The notes beneath the pieces were generated by a model. The model was not told where the DNA came from and ran no database searches. It saw nothing but the letters and a program-made list of their open reading frames with translations. The translations under genes were made by a program, and so were the position numbers. Positions 46,236-58,885 of a stretch of DNA of 64,000 nucleotides are shown one piece after another. Within the stretch, counting starts at the first letter, position 1. Every line of letters starts with the position of its first letter. Origin of the DNA: Tenrec ecaudatus (Eukaryota; Chordata; Mammalia; Afrosoricida; Tenrecidae); the NCBI RefSeq assembly GCF_050624435.1, contig NC_134545.1:85836063-85900062 (forward strand), given 5' to 3'.

Positions 46236-49200
46236 ACTAACCCAGGCTAGGAAGGAGGACCTGGAACTGATGGGGAAACTGGCCATGGGAAACCTGGTGA
46301 ATAACAACCGAGTCACAAGATTGTCTGATGCAGTGCAGAGGGTGGTTCCTCAGGGGGGGGGGCATAATGGGGAAAAGGCACCCCCTTAAAGTACAGTAGA
46401 CCTTAATGAGATGGACGGAGCAAAGCGTTTCCTGATGTGGCATGACTCACAGTGAGAAGAAACCTCTGCAAACTTCCCTCAGTAATAGGAATGTGGAATG
46501 GATGAAGTATGAAAGGAAAAAAATTGGGAAGTTCTCAAGAATGAAATGGCGTGGATTGGGGGTCAATATCTTAAGTATTAAGGCGTAGGAAAGGACCATC
46601 ATTGTCCATTTTGAATGGAATAATCATATGGTCTACGAGGCCAAGGATGACGAGTAGGAGAGAAATGGTGTTTGGTTCACCATCAAAAGTAACATTTCAA
46701 GACCGATCCTAATAGACAATGCTGTCAGTGATATGTCAATAACATCCATAATCCTGTAAGGAGGCCCAGTTACTACAATGATTATTCAATTTCTTCTATT
46801 CAAATTTATGTACCACATTCTAATGACAAAGATGAAAATATGAAGATGTTAAGTAACTTTTACAGTCGGAAAGTGATCAAACATGCCATCAAGCACTAAT
46901 AATTACTGGTGATTGGATTGCAAATGTTTAAAACAAAGGCTAGTTAGCCGAAAAACACGGCCTTGGTGACAGAAACAAGGCATGCTAGACTCTAGGAAGA
47001 CCAATTACTTATTCATTGAAAATACCTCTTCTCAGCCACATGAATGGCAACCATACACACGAACCTCATCAGATGATCTCACAGGAATCAGATCAACTCC
47101 GTCTGTGAAAGGCGAGGTGGGAAAGTTCAAGGTCCTCCGTCAGGATAAGGCCGGGGGAAACGGAGGTTGAAAAGATGGAAAATGGAAACCCATCCACGAG
47201 AAGCAACTGAGGACTTTAAAACGATCCCTCCTGAGTTTAGAGACCATTTCCAGAATAGATTTATTGCACTGAACACCAATGGCTGAAGATTAGATGAGCC
47301 ATGCGGTGACCTCGGGGGTCACACATGAAGAAAGCCAAAGGTCATGAAAAATACAGGAAAGGAAGAAAAGGTCAACATGAACATCAGAAGACACCCCGAC
47401 ACTTGCGCTTGAACATAGGTTACCTAAAGCCAAGGAACGAAATGATGAAGAAGCTGAACAGAAATTTCAAAAGGCAGCTTGAGAAGACGAAGAAAAGGGC
47501 GACAACAAAGCATGCACAGAGGCCGAGTTAGAAAGCAAAAGGGAAGAACGTGTCCGGCATTTCTCAAGCAGCGGAAGGAACTGCGTTTAACAAGTCAAGC
47601 TTCCAGTTGCAATACTGAATGATTCCATGAGCAAAATATTAATACAGGAAGCATTAGAAGAGGATGGGAGCTTCATGTCTATCTAGATAAGAGAGGCGGG
47701 ATAAACAATCTGGAGGAGAAAACAATGGGACTGACAGTTCAGCAGGAGAGGGAGAGGTGGGGGGAAAGGAAGTGGGTGTTAACAAACCCACGGACAAGGG
47801 AACAACAAGTGATCCAAAATCAATGGCGAGGAGGGTGTAGGAGGCCTGGTAGGGCTTGATCAAGGGCAATGTAACCGAGAGGAATCGCTGAAACCCAAAT
47901 GAAGGCTGAGCATGATAGCAGGACAAGAGGAAAAGGAAACAGAGGAAAGAATTAGGAGGCAAATGACATTTATAGAGGTCTAAATACAGACACGTACATA
48001 TGTAAATATATGATGATGGGGAAATAGATCTATGTACACAGGTTTAGTATTAAGGTAGCAGATGAACATTGGGCCTCTACTCAACTACTCCTTCAACACA
48101 AGAATACTTTGCATTCCATAATGCTCACCTTCCCGATACAATAGTTGAAGACAAAGCGGGTGCATAACCAAATGTGGTGAAGAAAGCTGATGGTGCCTGA
48201 CTATCAAAAGATATAGCATCTGGGGTCTTAAAGGCTTGAAGATAAATAAGCAGCCATCTAGCTGAGAAACAACAAAGCCCACATGGAAGAAGCACACCAG
48301 CCTGTGTGATCATGAGGTATCAATAGATCAGGTATCAGGCATCAAAGAACAAAAAATTATATTGTGAATGAGGGGGATTGCGGAGTGGGGACCCAAAGCC
48401 CATCTGTACCTCCCCTTACAGAAGGGTCTCAGGGAGGAGATGAGTCAGTCAGGGTGCAATGTAGCAACAATGAAACATACAACTTTCCTCTAGTTCCTTA
48501 ATGCTTCCTCGCCCCATGATCATGATCCCAATTCTACTTTACAAATCCAGCTAGACCAAAGGATGTACACTGGTATAGATAGAAACTGGAAACACAGGAA
48601 TCCAGGACAGATGAACCTCTCAGGACTAGTGGAGAGAGTGGCGATACCGGGAGGGTAGAGGGAAGGTGGGGTAGAAACAGGGAACTGATCACAAGGACCT
48701 ATACATAACCCCCTCCCTGGGCGATGGACAACAGAAAAGTGGGTGAAGGGAGACATTGGACAGTGTAAGACATGACAAAATAATTTATAAACTATCATGA
48801 GGGGGAGGGGAAGGAGGGGGGAAATGAGGAGCTAATACCAAAGGCTCAAGTAGAAACAAAATGTTTTTAAAATGGTGATTGCAACAGATGTACAAATGTG
48901 CTTGACACAATGGATGGATGGATGGATTGTGATAAGAGCTGTACAAACCCCCAATAAAATGATTTTTTAAAAGAAGATAGGAATATAGAGTCATTGTACC
49001 AAAACAACACAAAACAAAAGTTGGCATTTAATCATTTGAGGGGGAAGCCTAGGATTAAAAACTAATGGCCTTGAAAGAAGAAGTCCAAGCTACACTGAAG
49101 GCATTGACCAAAAATACCCCCAAAACCAGGAATTGAGGGAATAGCAGTTGAGCTGTTTCGAAATCAGATGCAACACTGCAAGTGTTTATTTGCCTCTGCC

Positions 49201-50262
49201 AAGAGTTCTGGAGGAAGTCCTCCTGTCCAACTGACTAGAAGTGATTCATATTTGTGCCCATTCTAAAGAATGAAGATACAAAAGAGTATAGAAAGGATCA
49301 AATAGATATCATTAATATCACACACAAGCAAAGTTTGCTCAATATAATTCAAAAATGGTCACAGCTGCACATCAATGGGGAACTTTCAGATTCAGAGGGA
49401 AAAAAAAGAAAAAGATGTGTACTGAGCGATATTATTGCTGATATCAGATGGGTGGATCTTGTCTGAAATCTGAGAATCCCGAAAAGTGTTTACCTGTGTT
49501 TCATTGACTGTCAAGTCACTTAACTATGTGGATCATAGCAAACTCCACAACACACTGCAAAGAATGGTAAATCCAGAACACTTATTTGTGGTCATGCAGA
49601 ACCTGTACACAGAGCAAGCGGCAGTCATGAACAGAACATAGAGTCTAAAATCAGGACAGGTGTGCATCAGAATTGTAACCTTTCCCCATACTGATTCAAT
49701 TGTGTACATTGAGCAAATAACCCAGGCAACTGGACTACATGACAAAGACAATGGCATTCGATTGGAGGAAGCAGCAGTCCAGAAACCAAAGGATGTACCG
49801 CCCTGGGCACATCCCTCTTTAAAGGGTTACAAAGCAAAGAGGTCACTCTGAAGACTAAGATGTGCGTGACCCAAGCCATATCTTTTAAGTCACCTCAGAT
49901 GCAGGCACCAGCTGGAAGGAATAAGACAGGAAACAATAAGGATGGCTGAAAAAACGGAGATGCATTTGAAAGATGATATTGAGGAATGGTGACTCTACCA
50001 CAGACTGTCAGAAGAGCCAACTTCCGTCCTGGAAGAAGTCCAGCTAGCATGCTCCCGAGCAGCAAGTATGGGGAGACCTCATCTCCTGTGCTTTAGACGT
50101 GTGACCCTGAGAGGCCAATAAGGAAGGGTCTGAGTAAGACCGTGATGCTTGGTAAAGTGGGGCCACCAGCAAGAAGGGCAGCCCCCCAATGAGACGCACT
50201 GACACGGGCCGCAGCAAGGGCCTTCGGGGTAGCACAGTGCATATCCATCTATGGGTCTGTTT
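46236..50262 (+). mobile_element. Near full-length RTE-clade LINE, dead, split by an L1 insertion
   Basis: In order: an N-terminal part with MKWRGLGVNILSIKA (about 46540) and an endonuclease region near 47003-47100 (NYLFIENTSSQPHEW, TGIRSTPS). After the L1 insert comes the RT start KEEVQATLKALTKNTPK (about 49076), then HTKQSLL-like and IIADIRW (49430) and a C-terminal part to about 50262. It has many stops and frame changes. Without the 1.3 kb insert it is about 2.7 kb, close to the family's roughly 3 kb. Confidence 0.85.
47668..48970 (+). mobile_element. L1 3' UTR insert of 1.3 kb, sense
   Basis: The longest copy of the L1 3' end in the window. Non-coding throughout, with a G-rich purine tract (gagggggaggggaaggaggg, about 48799) and the terminal ccccaataaaatg before an A/T-rich tail, all typical of L1 3' UTRs. 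It interrupts the RTE coding region. The duplication at its ends is imperfect (agaagaggatgg against agaagataggaa). Confidence 0.75.
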
Positions 50263-50399
50263 CCCCCCCCCCCCACTAAATCATTGGAGTTCTTAATTTA
50301 ATACCATATTGTATTGATTGCTTTTGTTTGTAGAATCTTTGTTATAACTGTAGCATATTTTCTTTTCTTAAAAGAGTAATTTAGAGGTTCCTAGATCTT

Positions 50400-50742
50400 T
50401 TTTTATTAATTTTTTTAATTTTTATTTTTGACAATAAATCATTTTATTGGGGCACATACAACTCATCACAATCCATACATACATCAATTGAGTAAAGCAC
50501 CCTTATACATTTGTTGCCTTCATCATTCTCAAAATTCGCTTTCCACTTGGGTTCTTGGAATCAGCTCATTTTCCTTTTTGCCTTCCCCCTCCCTCCCCGC
50601 TCCCCCCTCCCTCATGAACCCTTAATAATTTATAAATTATTATTTTATCTTACACTGCCCGGCATCTCTCCTCACCCACTCTCCTGTTGCCCATCCCCCA
50701 GAGAGAAAGTTACATGTACATCCCCGAGATCTCGGTTCCCCT
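50400..50742 (-). mobile_element. L1 3' end with 14-bp duplication
   Basis: Antisense L1 3' end (aatcattttattggggcaca near 50437). It is flanked by perfect GGTTCCTAGATCTT at 50386-50399 and 50743-50756. Confidence 0.92.
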
Positions 50743-50817
50743 GGTTCCTAGATCTTGTCAAAGAATCAGGCACTGGATTAATTATTCTACACACACCCCT
50801 CTTTTTTTTTAAGATTA

Positions 50818-51103
50818 CTGTATATACTCATATATAACCCAAGTTTTTCTGCACATTAAAAAATCATTTTTTGGGGGCTCATACAACTCTTCTCACAATC
50901 CATATATCCATCTATTGTGTCAGGCACATTTGTACATTTGTTGCCATCATCACTCTCAAAACATTTTCTTTCTACTTGAGCCCTTAGTATCAGCTCCTCA
51001 TTTTTTCCCCTCCCTCACATCAGCACATTTTTAATGCAGTTTTTTGAGTAAAATTAGGTGCCTTGGCTGATACTCAGGTCAGCTTATCCTCGAGTATATA
51101 TGG
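50818..51103 (-). mobile_element. TA-flanked MITE (CCATATATACTCGAG type), split by an L1 3' end
   Basis: Ends CTGTATATACTCATATATAA and (reversed) CCATATATACTCGAGGATAA form inverted repeats, with TA at 50816-50817 and 51104-51105. Without the L1 insert it is about 121 bp. A second copy lies at 62791-62904. The TA duplication suggests a Tc1/mariner-type transposase. Confidence 0.75.
50858..51022 (-). mobile_element. L1 3' end inside the MITE
   Basis: An antisense L1 3' end (ttttttgggggctcatacaa) of 165 bp splits the MITE. GCACATT is duplicated at 50851-50857 and 51023-51029. Confidence 0.8.
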
Positions 51104-51105
51104 TA

Positions 51106-51153
51106 TTTTATTGGGGGCTCTTACAGCTCTTAAAACAAGTCATACATCAATTA
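51106..51153 (-). mobile_element. Very short L1 3' end beside the MITE
   Basis: tttattgggggctcttacag to catacatcaattaag, about 48 bp, directly after the MITE. Boundaries approximate, no clear duplication. Confidence 0.65.
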
Positions 51154-51159
51154 AGTTAT

Positions 51160-51960
51160 TCTATAATTTGTTATTTTAAATACTTTCATAAAGCTAAATA
51201 TGCAAGTGCAGTTTCAAAGAGTATGTAGAAAAATTCATTAACTTTTAATCCCATTTTCCACCAGCTTTTTGGAGCTCCATGGTTGTGTATTGTTAATTAT
51301 ACTTTTTAAACTTTCTATGTTTTTGTTTAATTTTTGTCTGCCTAAGCTACCTGTTTGGGTAGGAGTCTGTTAAAACGCTCTCTCATTATTGATGTGTTTA
51401 TTCACCCCTCCTCCATGTTTTGCACCTTGTTATTCATATATTTCAAATCTATATTGGTAGGCATATGTGTATACACCTCCTTTATTCTGTTACAAGGATG
51501 TAATGCTTATCTTTGATCCTTTACAATGTTTTTCTTTTTTCTCGCCATGATATTTTCTACAGTGGCTTTATTTTGGTTAATATCATGGCTTGTTTCTTTT
51601 GCATGTCTGTGTTTTCCATCTTTCTGTGGCCATTCTTAAAATGATAGTGGGGACTGCATTCGTGCTCTTCCCTGAATAAAAAAAAAGAAAAGGAAAAAAA
51701 TTATAGCATAATTCAGTACATAACTTACTTTATCCCATAGGAATATTTTGACTGGTCGATTTAAACCATTAACATTCCTTTCAATCACCGTCCTACTTAG
51801 ATACAAAAATCCGTAGTCATCTGACGTGTGTTTTCTATTTACTTCAGCTTGTTTTCTTCTTCTTCTACAACACCCAATGAATAGCAACAAGTTTCATGTG
51901 CGATTTGAAAGTTATTCTATTTCTTTGCTTCAGAGTGTTACCCCTTTGACTTACAGTAAC
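51160..51960 (-). repeat. Old L1 ORF2 fragment, antisense
   Basis: Antisense L1-type sequence such as ctctctcattattgatgtgt, and ttgactggtcgatttaaacc-attaacattcctttcaatca near 51750. Heavily diverged. Confidence 0.55.
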
Positions 51961-51974
51961 TCAAGTAACCGTTG

Positions 51975-52239
51975 TGGGTGGCTGTCCAATTGGTCCCCTG
52001 CACACGGTGACCCCATGCACAATCCCATCAGACCATGGGATGCCTAGAGTATTGTCCATCGGGCGATTTTCACAAGTCGATTGTCAGACCTTCCTTCCGA
52101 CTCTGTCTTGGTCTGGAAACTCTGCTGAAACCTGTGCAGCAGCAGACAACCCGCCCTGCCCACAGCTGTGTGGCGGCTGCGCTGCAGGTGGCCGGGCTGG
52201 AGAGTGACTCCAGGTTTCTTGCGCTTCTCACTCCCTGCT
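51975..52239. repeat. Unassigned SINE-like sequence
   Basis: tggtcccctgcacacggtga and cctgtgcagcagcagacaac look SINE-associated and abut an AfroSINE. The family is not recognised. Confidence 0.3.
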
Positions 52240-52451
52240 GCTGAGTTCCAGGCTGGCTCACAGTGACCCCGCAGAAAAGGCGGCCCTGCCCTTGGGAGGT
52301 TCCAGGACTGCAGCTCTTTAAGGGAGTAGAAAGCCTCGTCTTCCTACAGAGGAGAAACTGGTGGTTTTGAACCTCTGGCCACGGTGCCAGCAGGACTCTA
52401 GATCTCTTGCATCCAAGGTGGGGACTCTACCACTGAACCACCGTTGGTACC
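52240..52451 (-). repeat. AfroSINE
   Basis: Antisense with aggctggctcacagtgaccc, then agtagaaagcctcgtcttcc, then ctggtggttttgaacctctg. The head end is rearranged. Confidence 0.8.
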
Positions 52452-52485
52452 ATTAAACAACATCAAAACAACATACTCTCTCCCG

Positions 52486-52668
52486 CGGAGTGGGTTCCAC
52501 TCACAGCGCCCCGCTCAACTTCAGAGCGCAAAGGGTTTCCGAGGCTGCCCATCTCGACGGGAGGCGAGTCCGTACAGTACTCCTTCCGCGGAGCGCGGCG
52601 GCGGCGTTGGACGCTGAGCAGACGTAGTTGGCAGCCCGGCAATGCCGGACAGCATCACCAGGGCTCTG
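52486..52668 (-). repeat. AfroSINE, CpG-rich
   Basis: Antisense with gagtgggttccactcacagc, then aagggtttccgaggctgccc, then agcatcaccagggctctgcc at the head. It keeps many CpGs, which suggests either youth or low germline methylation. Confidence 0.8.
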
Positions 52669-53175
52669 CCGTCCTTATGCCTTAGCTTTATCTTCCCCTC
52701 TCCGTTTTGTGCTTATCAATGGCGATGTCTTTCTCTCCCAAAAAAGGCACGTGGTCCTCTGCCATGGGACTCCCCTTGTAAAATATACAGTCCTATCACG
52801 TCGGTGCCGTCTAGAATTTTGATGCTCAAGGGAAGGGGGATAAAGCTTTGTGGGTTTTGGAGGATCTTCGGAAATTTCCTTACCTCTTTGTACTTCCTCT
52901 AAACGTGTAGTAATGAGGGTCTTCGGATAGCAAGCTTTCGGAGGCTTTGAAAGCTTGATCTCTTTATTTCACTGTTCTTGTAAACTCATAGTTAAGCTGC
53001 TGAAAAGAAATGACAAGATGGGGGAGGCGTCTGACCGCGCCCCCCCCCCCCCCCTCAGCGTAACCTCACAGCGAGGAGCTCAGCATCAGCCCCCACTGAG
53101 GCCTGTAAGGCAAAGGTCAGACACCCCTCCCCTCTCTACGGTGTCTCCCTGTCTCTGACACCATCTGTCCCGCCC
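52669..53175. other. Intergenic DNA, nothing recognised
   Basis: Includes a C16 run at about 53039-53054. No gene or clear repeat is seen. Confidence 0.4.
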
Positions 53176-53179
53176 TGGC

Positions 53180-53925
53180 ACGCTCCTTCTCCGCTGCGTC
53201 TAACGATTCGTTGCAGGGGCGCATAGAACGCACAGACCCGGCTCCCACTTCATTTCCCTTAAGGACGTAACAGGCTACCATGAAGGATCCGAAGTGACTC
53301 AGAATACAGCTTTTATTTCGTTTCCTAACATTTTAATCAAGATCGCCTCTTCGCAGTCATGTCCACAGGGAAGCCTCTGTCAGGCCCTTGTCTTGGCTTC
53401 CCTGCTTAAGGAAAAGTTTGTTACAAAAGCTCCTTAGCCTCACCAATCAGTGCTGGGAGGCACTGGGGGTTCTTGTTTTGTGGGACAAGCAGCCCAACAC
53501 GCAGCCCCTGTCCGTCTCCTGGTTCTACGGCCTCTGCTGTTCTGTTTCCTGCGTCCCCTGCGTTACAGCTGGTGGATTCCTGGGTTTAGGAAGTTCCTAA
53601 GTCAGGGAACCTGTGTCCAGAGCCCCACTCCACTCCCCTCTCTTCTTCTCCGTGTTTGGTCATGTGATTTCCTTCTGCTCTGGGATTGGCTCTCTTTGAA
53701 GTCTAGCAGGATGGCGAAACTGACCCATCCCTGTGTGACAGCACACCTCATTGGCATGGTCTGAGCCCCTCAGAGGTGCTAGGCATCTTATTTACATTAT
53801 TAGCAAGCCATCCAATCTGTTTGATGGGTCACACGTGTGTCATTTGCATATACCCCCCCTCCCATTCATTTGGTGGGAGTTACAAGGACTATGACTAGAA
53901 AGAATATATTAATTCACTACACTGC
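53180..53925 (-). mobile_element. Possible LTR fossil
   Basis: Read in reverse it starts with TG and contains a gaaataaaagctgtattctg poly-A-type region, as in an LTR. Family not recognised. Confidence 0.35.
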
Positions 53926-53929
53926 AGCC

Positions 53930-54690
53930 ATAGATGAACATTTCATTCTAAAGTTGTTTTGGGGGAAATATTATCCCATTATTTTCTTGCATCTAGTATT
54001 GCAACTGATGTCAGTATCAGTGATATTTATTCCTAATGGATAGTAGAGATGGGATTGCCGTAGTTCTGTGGATTTGTTTCAACCCTCTGCAACCTTTTAG
54101 GTAAGCTTCTAGTTCCCCTCTCGATTGAATGTTACCATAAGGGGTTCAAGTGTTTTTCTTATCTATTTTATTGGTACTTAGTCTAAGATCGGACTTCTCT
54201 CTCCTGGGAAATTCTGGACTCTTGTTCACTAATTTTTCAGGTATTTCTTCCCTCCCAGCTTTATTTTTTCCCTCCTCTCCTGGAACTCCCATTTCAAAGA
54301 CATCTCTATCCTCCATTCCTATTAACTTTACCCTTATATTTTCCATCTCTTTATTCCTTCCTGATAGCGTCTTCATCAACCTTATCTCCCAGTTCATGAA
54401 TTCATTCTTAGTCTGAATCTATTCTGCCTTTCAATGTACATATTGAGTGCTTTATTTCGGCTATTCTATTTTTCATACTTGATAGCTTCTTTATATGTTC
54501 TCCTTTCTATTTCAAATCTTTAATATTCTCTATTATCTCTTAGAGGATTTTTATTATGATTATTTTAAATTCTTGTTCTCTCTGGTCCATTAATTCTACT
54601 TCATCTCATATAGGTTGCTCATTTTTTGTGTGTTTGTTTTTTGATCTTTCTTTTATAGGGATTGTGTTACTAAGATGTCTTCTTATTTTG
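53930..54690 (-). repeat. Old L1 fragment, antisense
   Basis: The series tattttcttgcatctagtat and ttaaattcttgttctctctg-gtccattaattctacttcat resembles antisense L1 ORF2 sequence. Diverged. Confidence 0.5.
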
Positions 54691-55175
54691 CTTTATGAGC
54701 TTATGTTCCCTTGTGGGTATCATGCCCTTGGCTGGTGCTTTGTACCTAAGGAGGAAGTTACTCTCTGGGACCTCACTGGTGGCATCACCTCCTCTCGTCC
54801 TTCTGAACCCTATGCTCTTAGGAACGAGGGATGATTTCTCCAGAAGAGCTTGTTGTGTGTCAATCTGGGCTCTGCTGATCCTCAAGTCCTACTTCCCAGG
54901 GGCCACCTACCCACTCAGGAAATCTCCCACGTGGAGCTGGTAGGCAAAGGTCGAATGTGGTTGATGTTCAGTCTGGGTCCCAGTGGTAGGTTTGCACTGC
55001 ATGACCTTGATGAAGAGGGAATGACATTTTCTAGAATAACCTCCTCTGCTCGAGATTTGAGGAGCATAGCAGCAACTGTGACACAGCGAAGACTAGTTCG
55101 CTCTGATCGAGACAGAGGGGCTCTGATAGATAGGAAGATAGGGATAGAGGCGCTGGTCTCTACAAATGCCTAAGC
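54691..55175. other. Unassigned sequence between L1 and an LTR
   Basis: No gene or clear repeat recognised. Open frames here are shadows of repeats. Confidence 0.35.
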
Positions 55176-55179
55176 TAAA

Positions 55180-55690
55180 CAAAAATGAGATGGCCAGGCC
55201 ACCGTAAAGGGCTTAGCAAGAAATCAGGCACACATGAGACACCAACGGGGAGGATCCAAAGCTGGAGATGCGCAGACCACCATCACCTAAACACAGGTGA
55301 AGGTCAACCTGGGCGCACACGAGCATCGTGCCATGTGAACGCCTGAACTGAGCCACTAAAAATGGCCAATGCCCTCAATCACACCCCCTCGAGTAGGGTC
55401 GGAGGGAATAAAAAGCAGGGACCAAGGGCAGTCACTGTCTCGTTCCAGGTCTCCTTCCACGTGGGTTTGCGTGCTCCCCTCTGAAGGGGCACGGATTCTT
55501 GCACATTCTCTGAGCGGCCTTGTGCGTTTTTCCAGAGACAGCATGGCCCACCTGCAACCGTAATACCCAACACTTCCCTTCCCTCATAAAAGTTTCTTGG
55601 ATTTATAGAAGTGCTTCTGCCGCATGAAGTCTTTCCGTGTTGAGTGATGGCTAGGGGAGGTGGCCGTCTTCTCTGGACTGCATAGTGCGG
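55180..55690 (+). mobile_element. LTR fossil, family C copy 1
   Basis: LTR-like, with aataaaaagcagg and a conserved gtgcttctgccgcatgaagt region. Its counterpart in reverse lies at 58205-58690. Probably class I ERV. Confidence 0.5.
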
Positions 55691-55814
55691 GCTTGTCCCT
55701 GCAGTCCGGTGTGTCCAGAGACCCAAGTAGTGGCGTTTCCACCATCCATCAACTCCCCTTTGTTGCCTGTATTTCTGTGACTCCTCCCACAATTGCATAG
55801 GTTCTGTTAGATTT

Positions 55815-56300
55815 CTCTGGTGGGAAATAGTTCGGTTCTTGTCTTTGCACAAGAACGAATTCACACTGAAGCCTGGTGTGTGATCCAAGTGGGTTTTTAT
55901 AAAGGATAGAAGAAATTTCAGGCTTCATGGTCACTGAACACAGGCATCCTCATGGGACCGCGTGCACACGCACACACGGCGGCCTGAGGCCAGAGAGAGA
56001 CTAAGCCAAAGGGGGGTGTAGGAAGGTGGTGGCTAGTGGTCTCCAGGTTCTGGCCATGAGGGCCATGAGGGCCTTGGGCTGGGAGGTGTCCTTGACAGTC
56101 CTGGTTGACCCCACTGGCTGAATTAAGCTCATCCGGCCTAGTTTGAACTGACCCAGGTATACCTCCCACCTGGCTGGGCTTGAATTGGGCATGTCTTTTA
56201 TCCTTTATCGGCTTCCAACTTCCTGGGCGGGACTTGGCATGTAGAGGACAACCCCTGGTACCTGTTACCTAATACTTCTGATTCCTGCAATCCCTTCTTC
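55815..56300 (-). mobile_element. LTR fossil, class I ERV-like, family B copy 2
   Basis: Reverse counterpart of 39215-39705, sharing aggaagttggaagccgataa (in reverse) and the stretch around cttctatcctttataaaaac. Confidence 0.55.
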
Positions 56301-56628
56301 ATTCCACGATACTGTATATTCTTAGTGGTTTTGCTTTCCTGGTTGAACCTTGGTGAGGTTCAGGGGTTAAAACGACCCCTATCAAAGATATTTCATAGCG
56401 CTCCACTCATGAAGTCTGAGACAGGCAAGACAGAGACCAGTCATCTGGATGAGGGAGCCCATCGGCACGAGGCCCTCATGGTGTCCACAGGATTCGTGGC
56501 CGCCTTGCTAATTAGAGTCTATAAAACAAAAGCAATTCATCATACCATCGTGATTGGCAGCAGATCAATTCCTCACTGCCGGAGGCCCCGCTGTGGAAGG
56601 AGAACAGGGGAAGGATTGGGGTACATCC
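56301..56628. other. Intergenic DNA, nothing recognised
   Basis: No gene or nameable repeat was seen. Confidence 0.4.
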
Positions 56629-56835
56629 CAAACCCAACCAAACTCTCTGCCCTCACGCTGAGACCACCTCACGGTCACCCCATAGGACAGAGCAGAAGTG
56701 CCCCCGTCGGTTTCTGAGGCTCTAAATCTCCACAGGGGTAGGAAGCCTCATCTTTCGCCCTAGGAGCAGCCGGTGGTTTCAACTGCTCACCTTGCAGTTA
56801 GCAACTCGTAACCCACTATGTCAGCAGCGCTCCTT
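56629..56835 (-). repeat. AfroSINE, full length
   Basis: Antisense with ccaaactctctgccctcacg, then agcagaagtgcccccgtcgg, then gtaacccactatgtcagcag at the head. One of the best-preserved copies. Confidence 0.92.
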
Positions 56836-57550
56836 TAGAAAAGCATACAGGGTTAGTTTTGAGGCCCCACCCCTACCTTGGTCAGGGTAGAATTTAGGAA
56901 GATGTGACCTTGGTACTTCAATTTCCTTTAAGGGCATGGCTCCAGAAGGAGACTGCCCTTCCCTGAGCGGCCTAAGGGAGTCCGTTGAAATCTACTTTCA
57001 AGCACACTCTGCCTGAGGGCAAAGCTTTCTGTTGCCAGTTTGTGGTTAGAATGAGCTCCGTGGAGGCTGGGTTTATATCAAGGCTCAAAATAGACCTAAG
57101 GCCTCCCTGTAAACCATTACCTTCCACAAACCAAGCGCTCGGAATGTAAGGTCTAATCCAGGGGCTAGGGCTCCTGAGGACTTGGTGGAACAGTCTCTGC
57201 GCCAGCCCTAGCCTGCTACCTCTGGACCTTGACGCGGGAGAGGAACCCATTTCTCTTCTGTGTAAGCCACATAGTACTGTAGTCTGACCACATGAAACAG
57301 AGCCACTTACTGCTCTGGACACTGGACTACCTCTGAACCACTTCCTAGGAGAAGAGAAAGAATGTCTATCTCATTCAACTCATTGAATTAATTTTTTATT
57401 TCTCATAGCTTAATCTATAACAATAAATCCTTCATCTTTATCCTGCTTCATTTTCAATTGGCTGGAATCTTACTCTTTTGATTTTCCTGAAACCCCCCCC
57501 CCCATCAGTCTGATCCTTTTATAAACAATCCTCTTCACACACCTTTCTAT
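56836..57550. other. Intergenic DNA, nothing firmly recognised
   Basis: Repeat-like in feel, but no family can be assigned. C-run at about 57495. Confidence 0.35.
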
Positions 57551-57566
57551 AGCACACTCATCTTCT

Positions 57567-58110
57567 TTCTTTCCTTCCTTCTTTATTTAGTTATTTATCA
57601 TTTTATTGGGGGCTTTTACAATTCTTATCACAATCCATACATACATCCATTGTGTCAAGGACATATGTACATTTGTTGACATCATCATTCTCAAAACATT
57701 TGCCTTCTACTTGAGCCCTTAATATCTGCTGCTCATTTCCCCCTCCCTCCCCACTTCCCCCACTCCATGAACCCTTCATCATTCATATATTATTATTATT
57801 TTGTCATATATTACACTGTCTGATGTCTCCCCCTGCCCTCTTCTCTGCTGTCCCTCCCCCAGGAAGGAGGCTATACATAGATTCCTGTAATCAGTTTCCC
57901 CTTTCTACCCCACATTCTCTCCACCCTCCAGGCATCGTCGCTCTCATCACTGGTTCTGGAGGAGTCATCTGTCCTGGATTCCCTGTGTTTCCAGTTCCTA
58001 TCTGTACCAATGTACATCCTCTGGTCTAGCCAGATTTGCAAGGTAGTATTGGGATCATGATAGTGGGCGGGGGGAAGTATTTAAGAACTAGAGGAAAGTT
58101 ATGTTTCATC
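57567..58110 (-). mobile_element. L1 3' end with perfect 16-bp duplication
   Basis: A 544-bp antisense L1 3' end (tcattttattgggggctttt near 57599). It has an A-rich tail and is flanked by perfect AGCACACTCATCTTCT at 57551-57566 and 58111-58126. Confidence 0.94.
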
Positions 58111-58204
58111 AGCACACTCATCTTCTACTAAACAGTGTTCTAGTCCCTCTTCCTCACGAGACGATATAGGGACTCTTCACCCTTATACCTGCTGTACCCT
58201 TTGT

Positions 58205-58690
58205 CCGGAATGAAAACATTAGATGTCTGGGATGGTGGACCTCGGTTCTTGCTTCTCAACGCTGCAAGAATTCATGAGGCAGAAGCACGTTTGTAAATCC
58301 AAGTAAGGGTTATAAGGGAAAACAAGTGTTCGCGGAATACCGTTTCAGAAAGTCCACGCTGTCTCTGGAAAGTGGGCGAGGCTGCCTGGCCAGGCCGTGG
58401 GAAAGTTCACGGCCATGCACAAAAATCACATGGCAAAGGGCCGTAAGAGGAGTCCACAGAACCAAAAGATTACCTGAACCGAAAAAGGAAGAAAAACTCA
58501 GGATAAGGGAGTGTACGAGCCCGAGAGGGCCCGTGCACTGCGCATGCACCCAGGGAAGATCCTGCACTCTGACCTGTAAGAGAGATGCCCTGCCCTCAGT
58601 CTGCTTGCTATTTACCATCCCCCACCCCTTCATCCCCACTGGCTGGTGGGGGGGAGAGGGCGTGGTTGACAGTATTGGCCAATATTAGCT
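58205..58690 (-). mobile_element. LTR fossil, family C copy 2
   Basis: Reverse counterpart of 55180-55690, sharing the cgtgcttctgcctcatgaat region when reversed. Confidence 0.5.
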
Positions 58691-58796
58691 GAATTCAGGC
58701 ACCCATGTGTGATATGTCAATACAGTGCCTAATGTGGGTGTGCCCAGGTGACCTGGGTCTGAGCCTGCTCAGCTTGGTATGGTCCCCATAGGTGTC

Positions 58797-58834
58797 TGTG
58801 TTAGTCTGGGTAAACTAGGGAAACAAATCCACAG

Positions 58835-58885
<51 letters not shown>

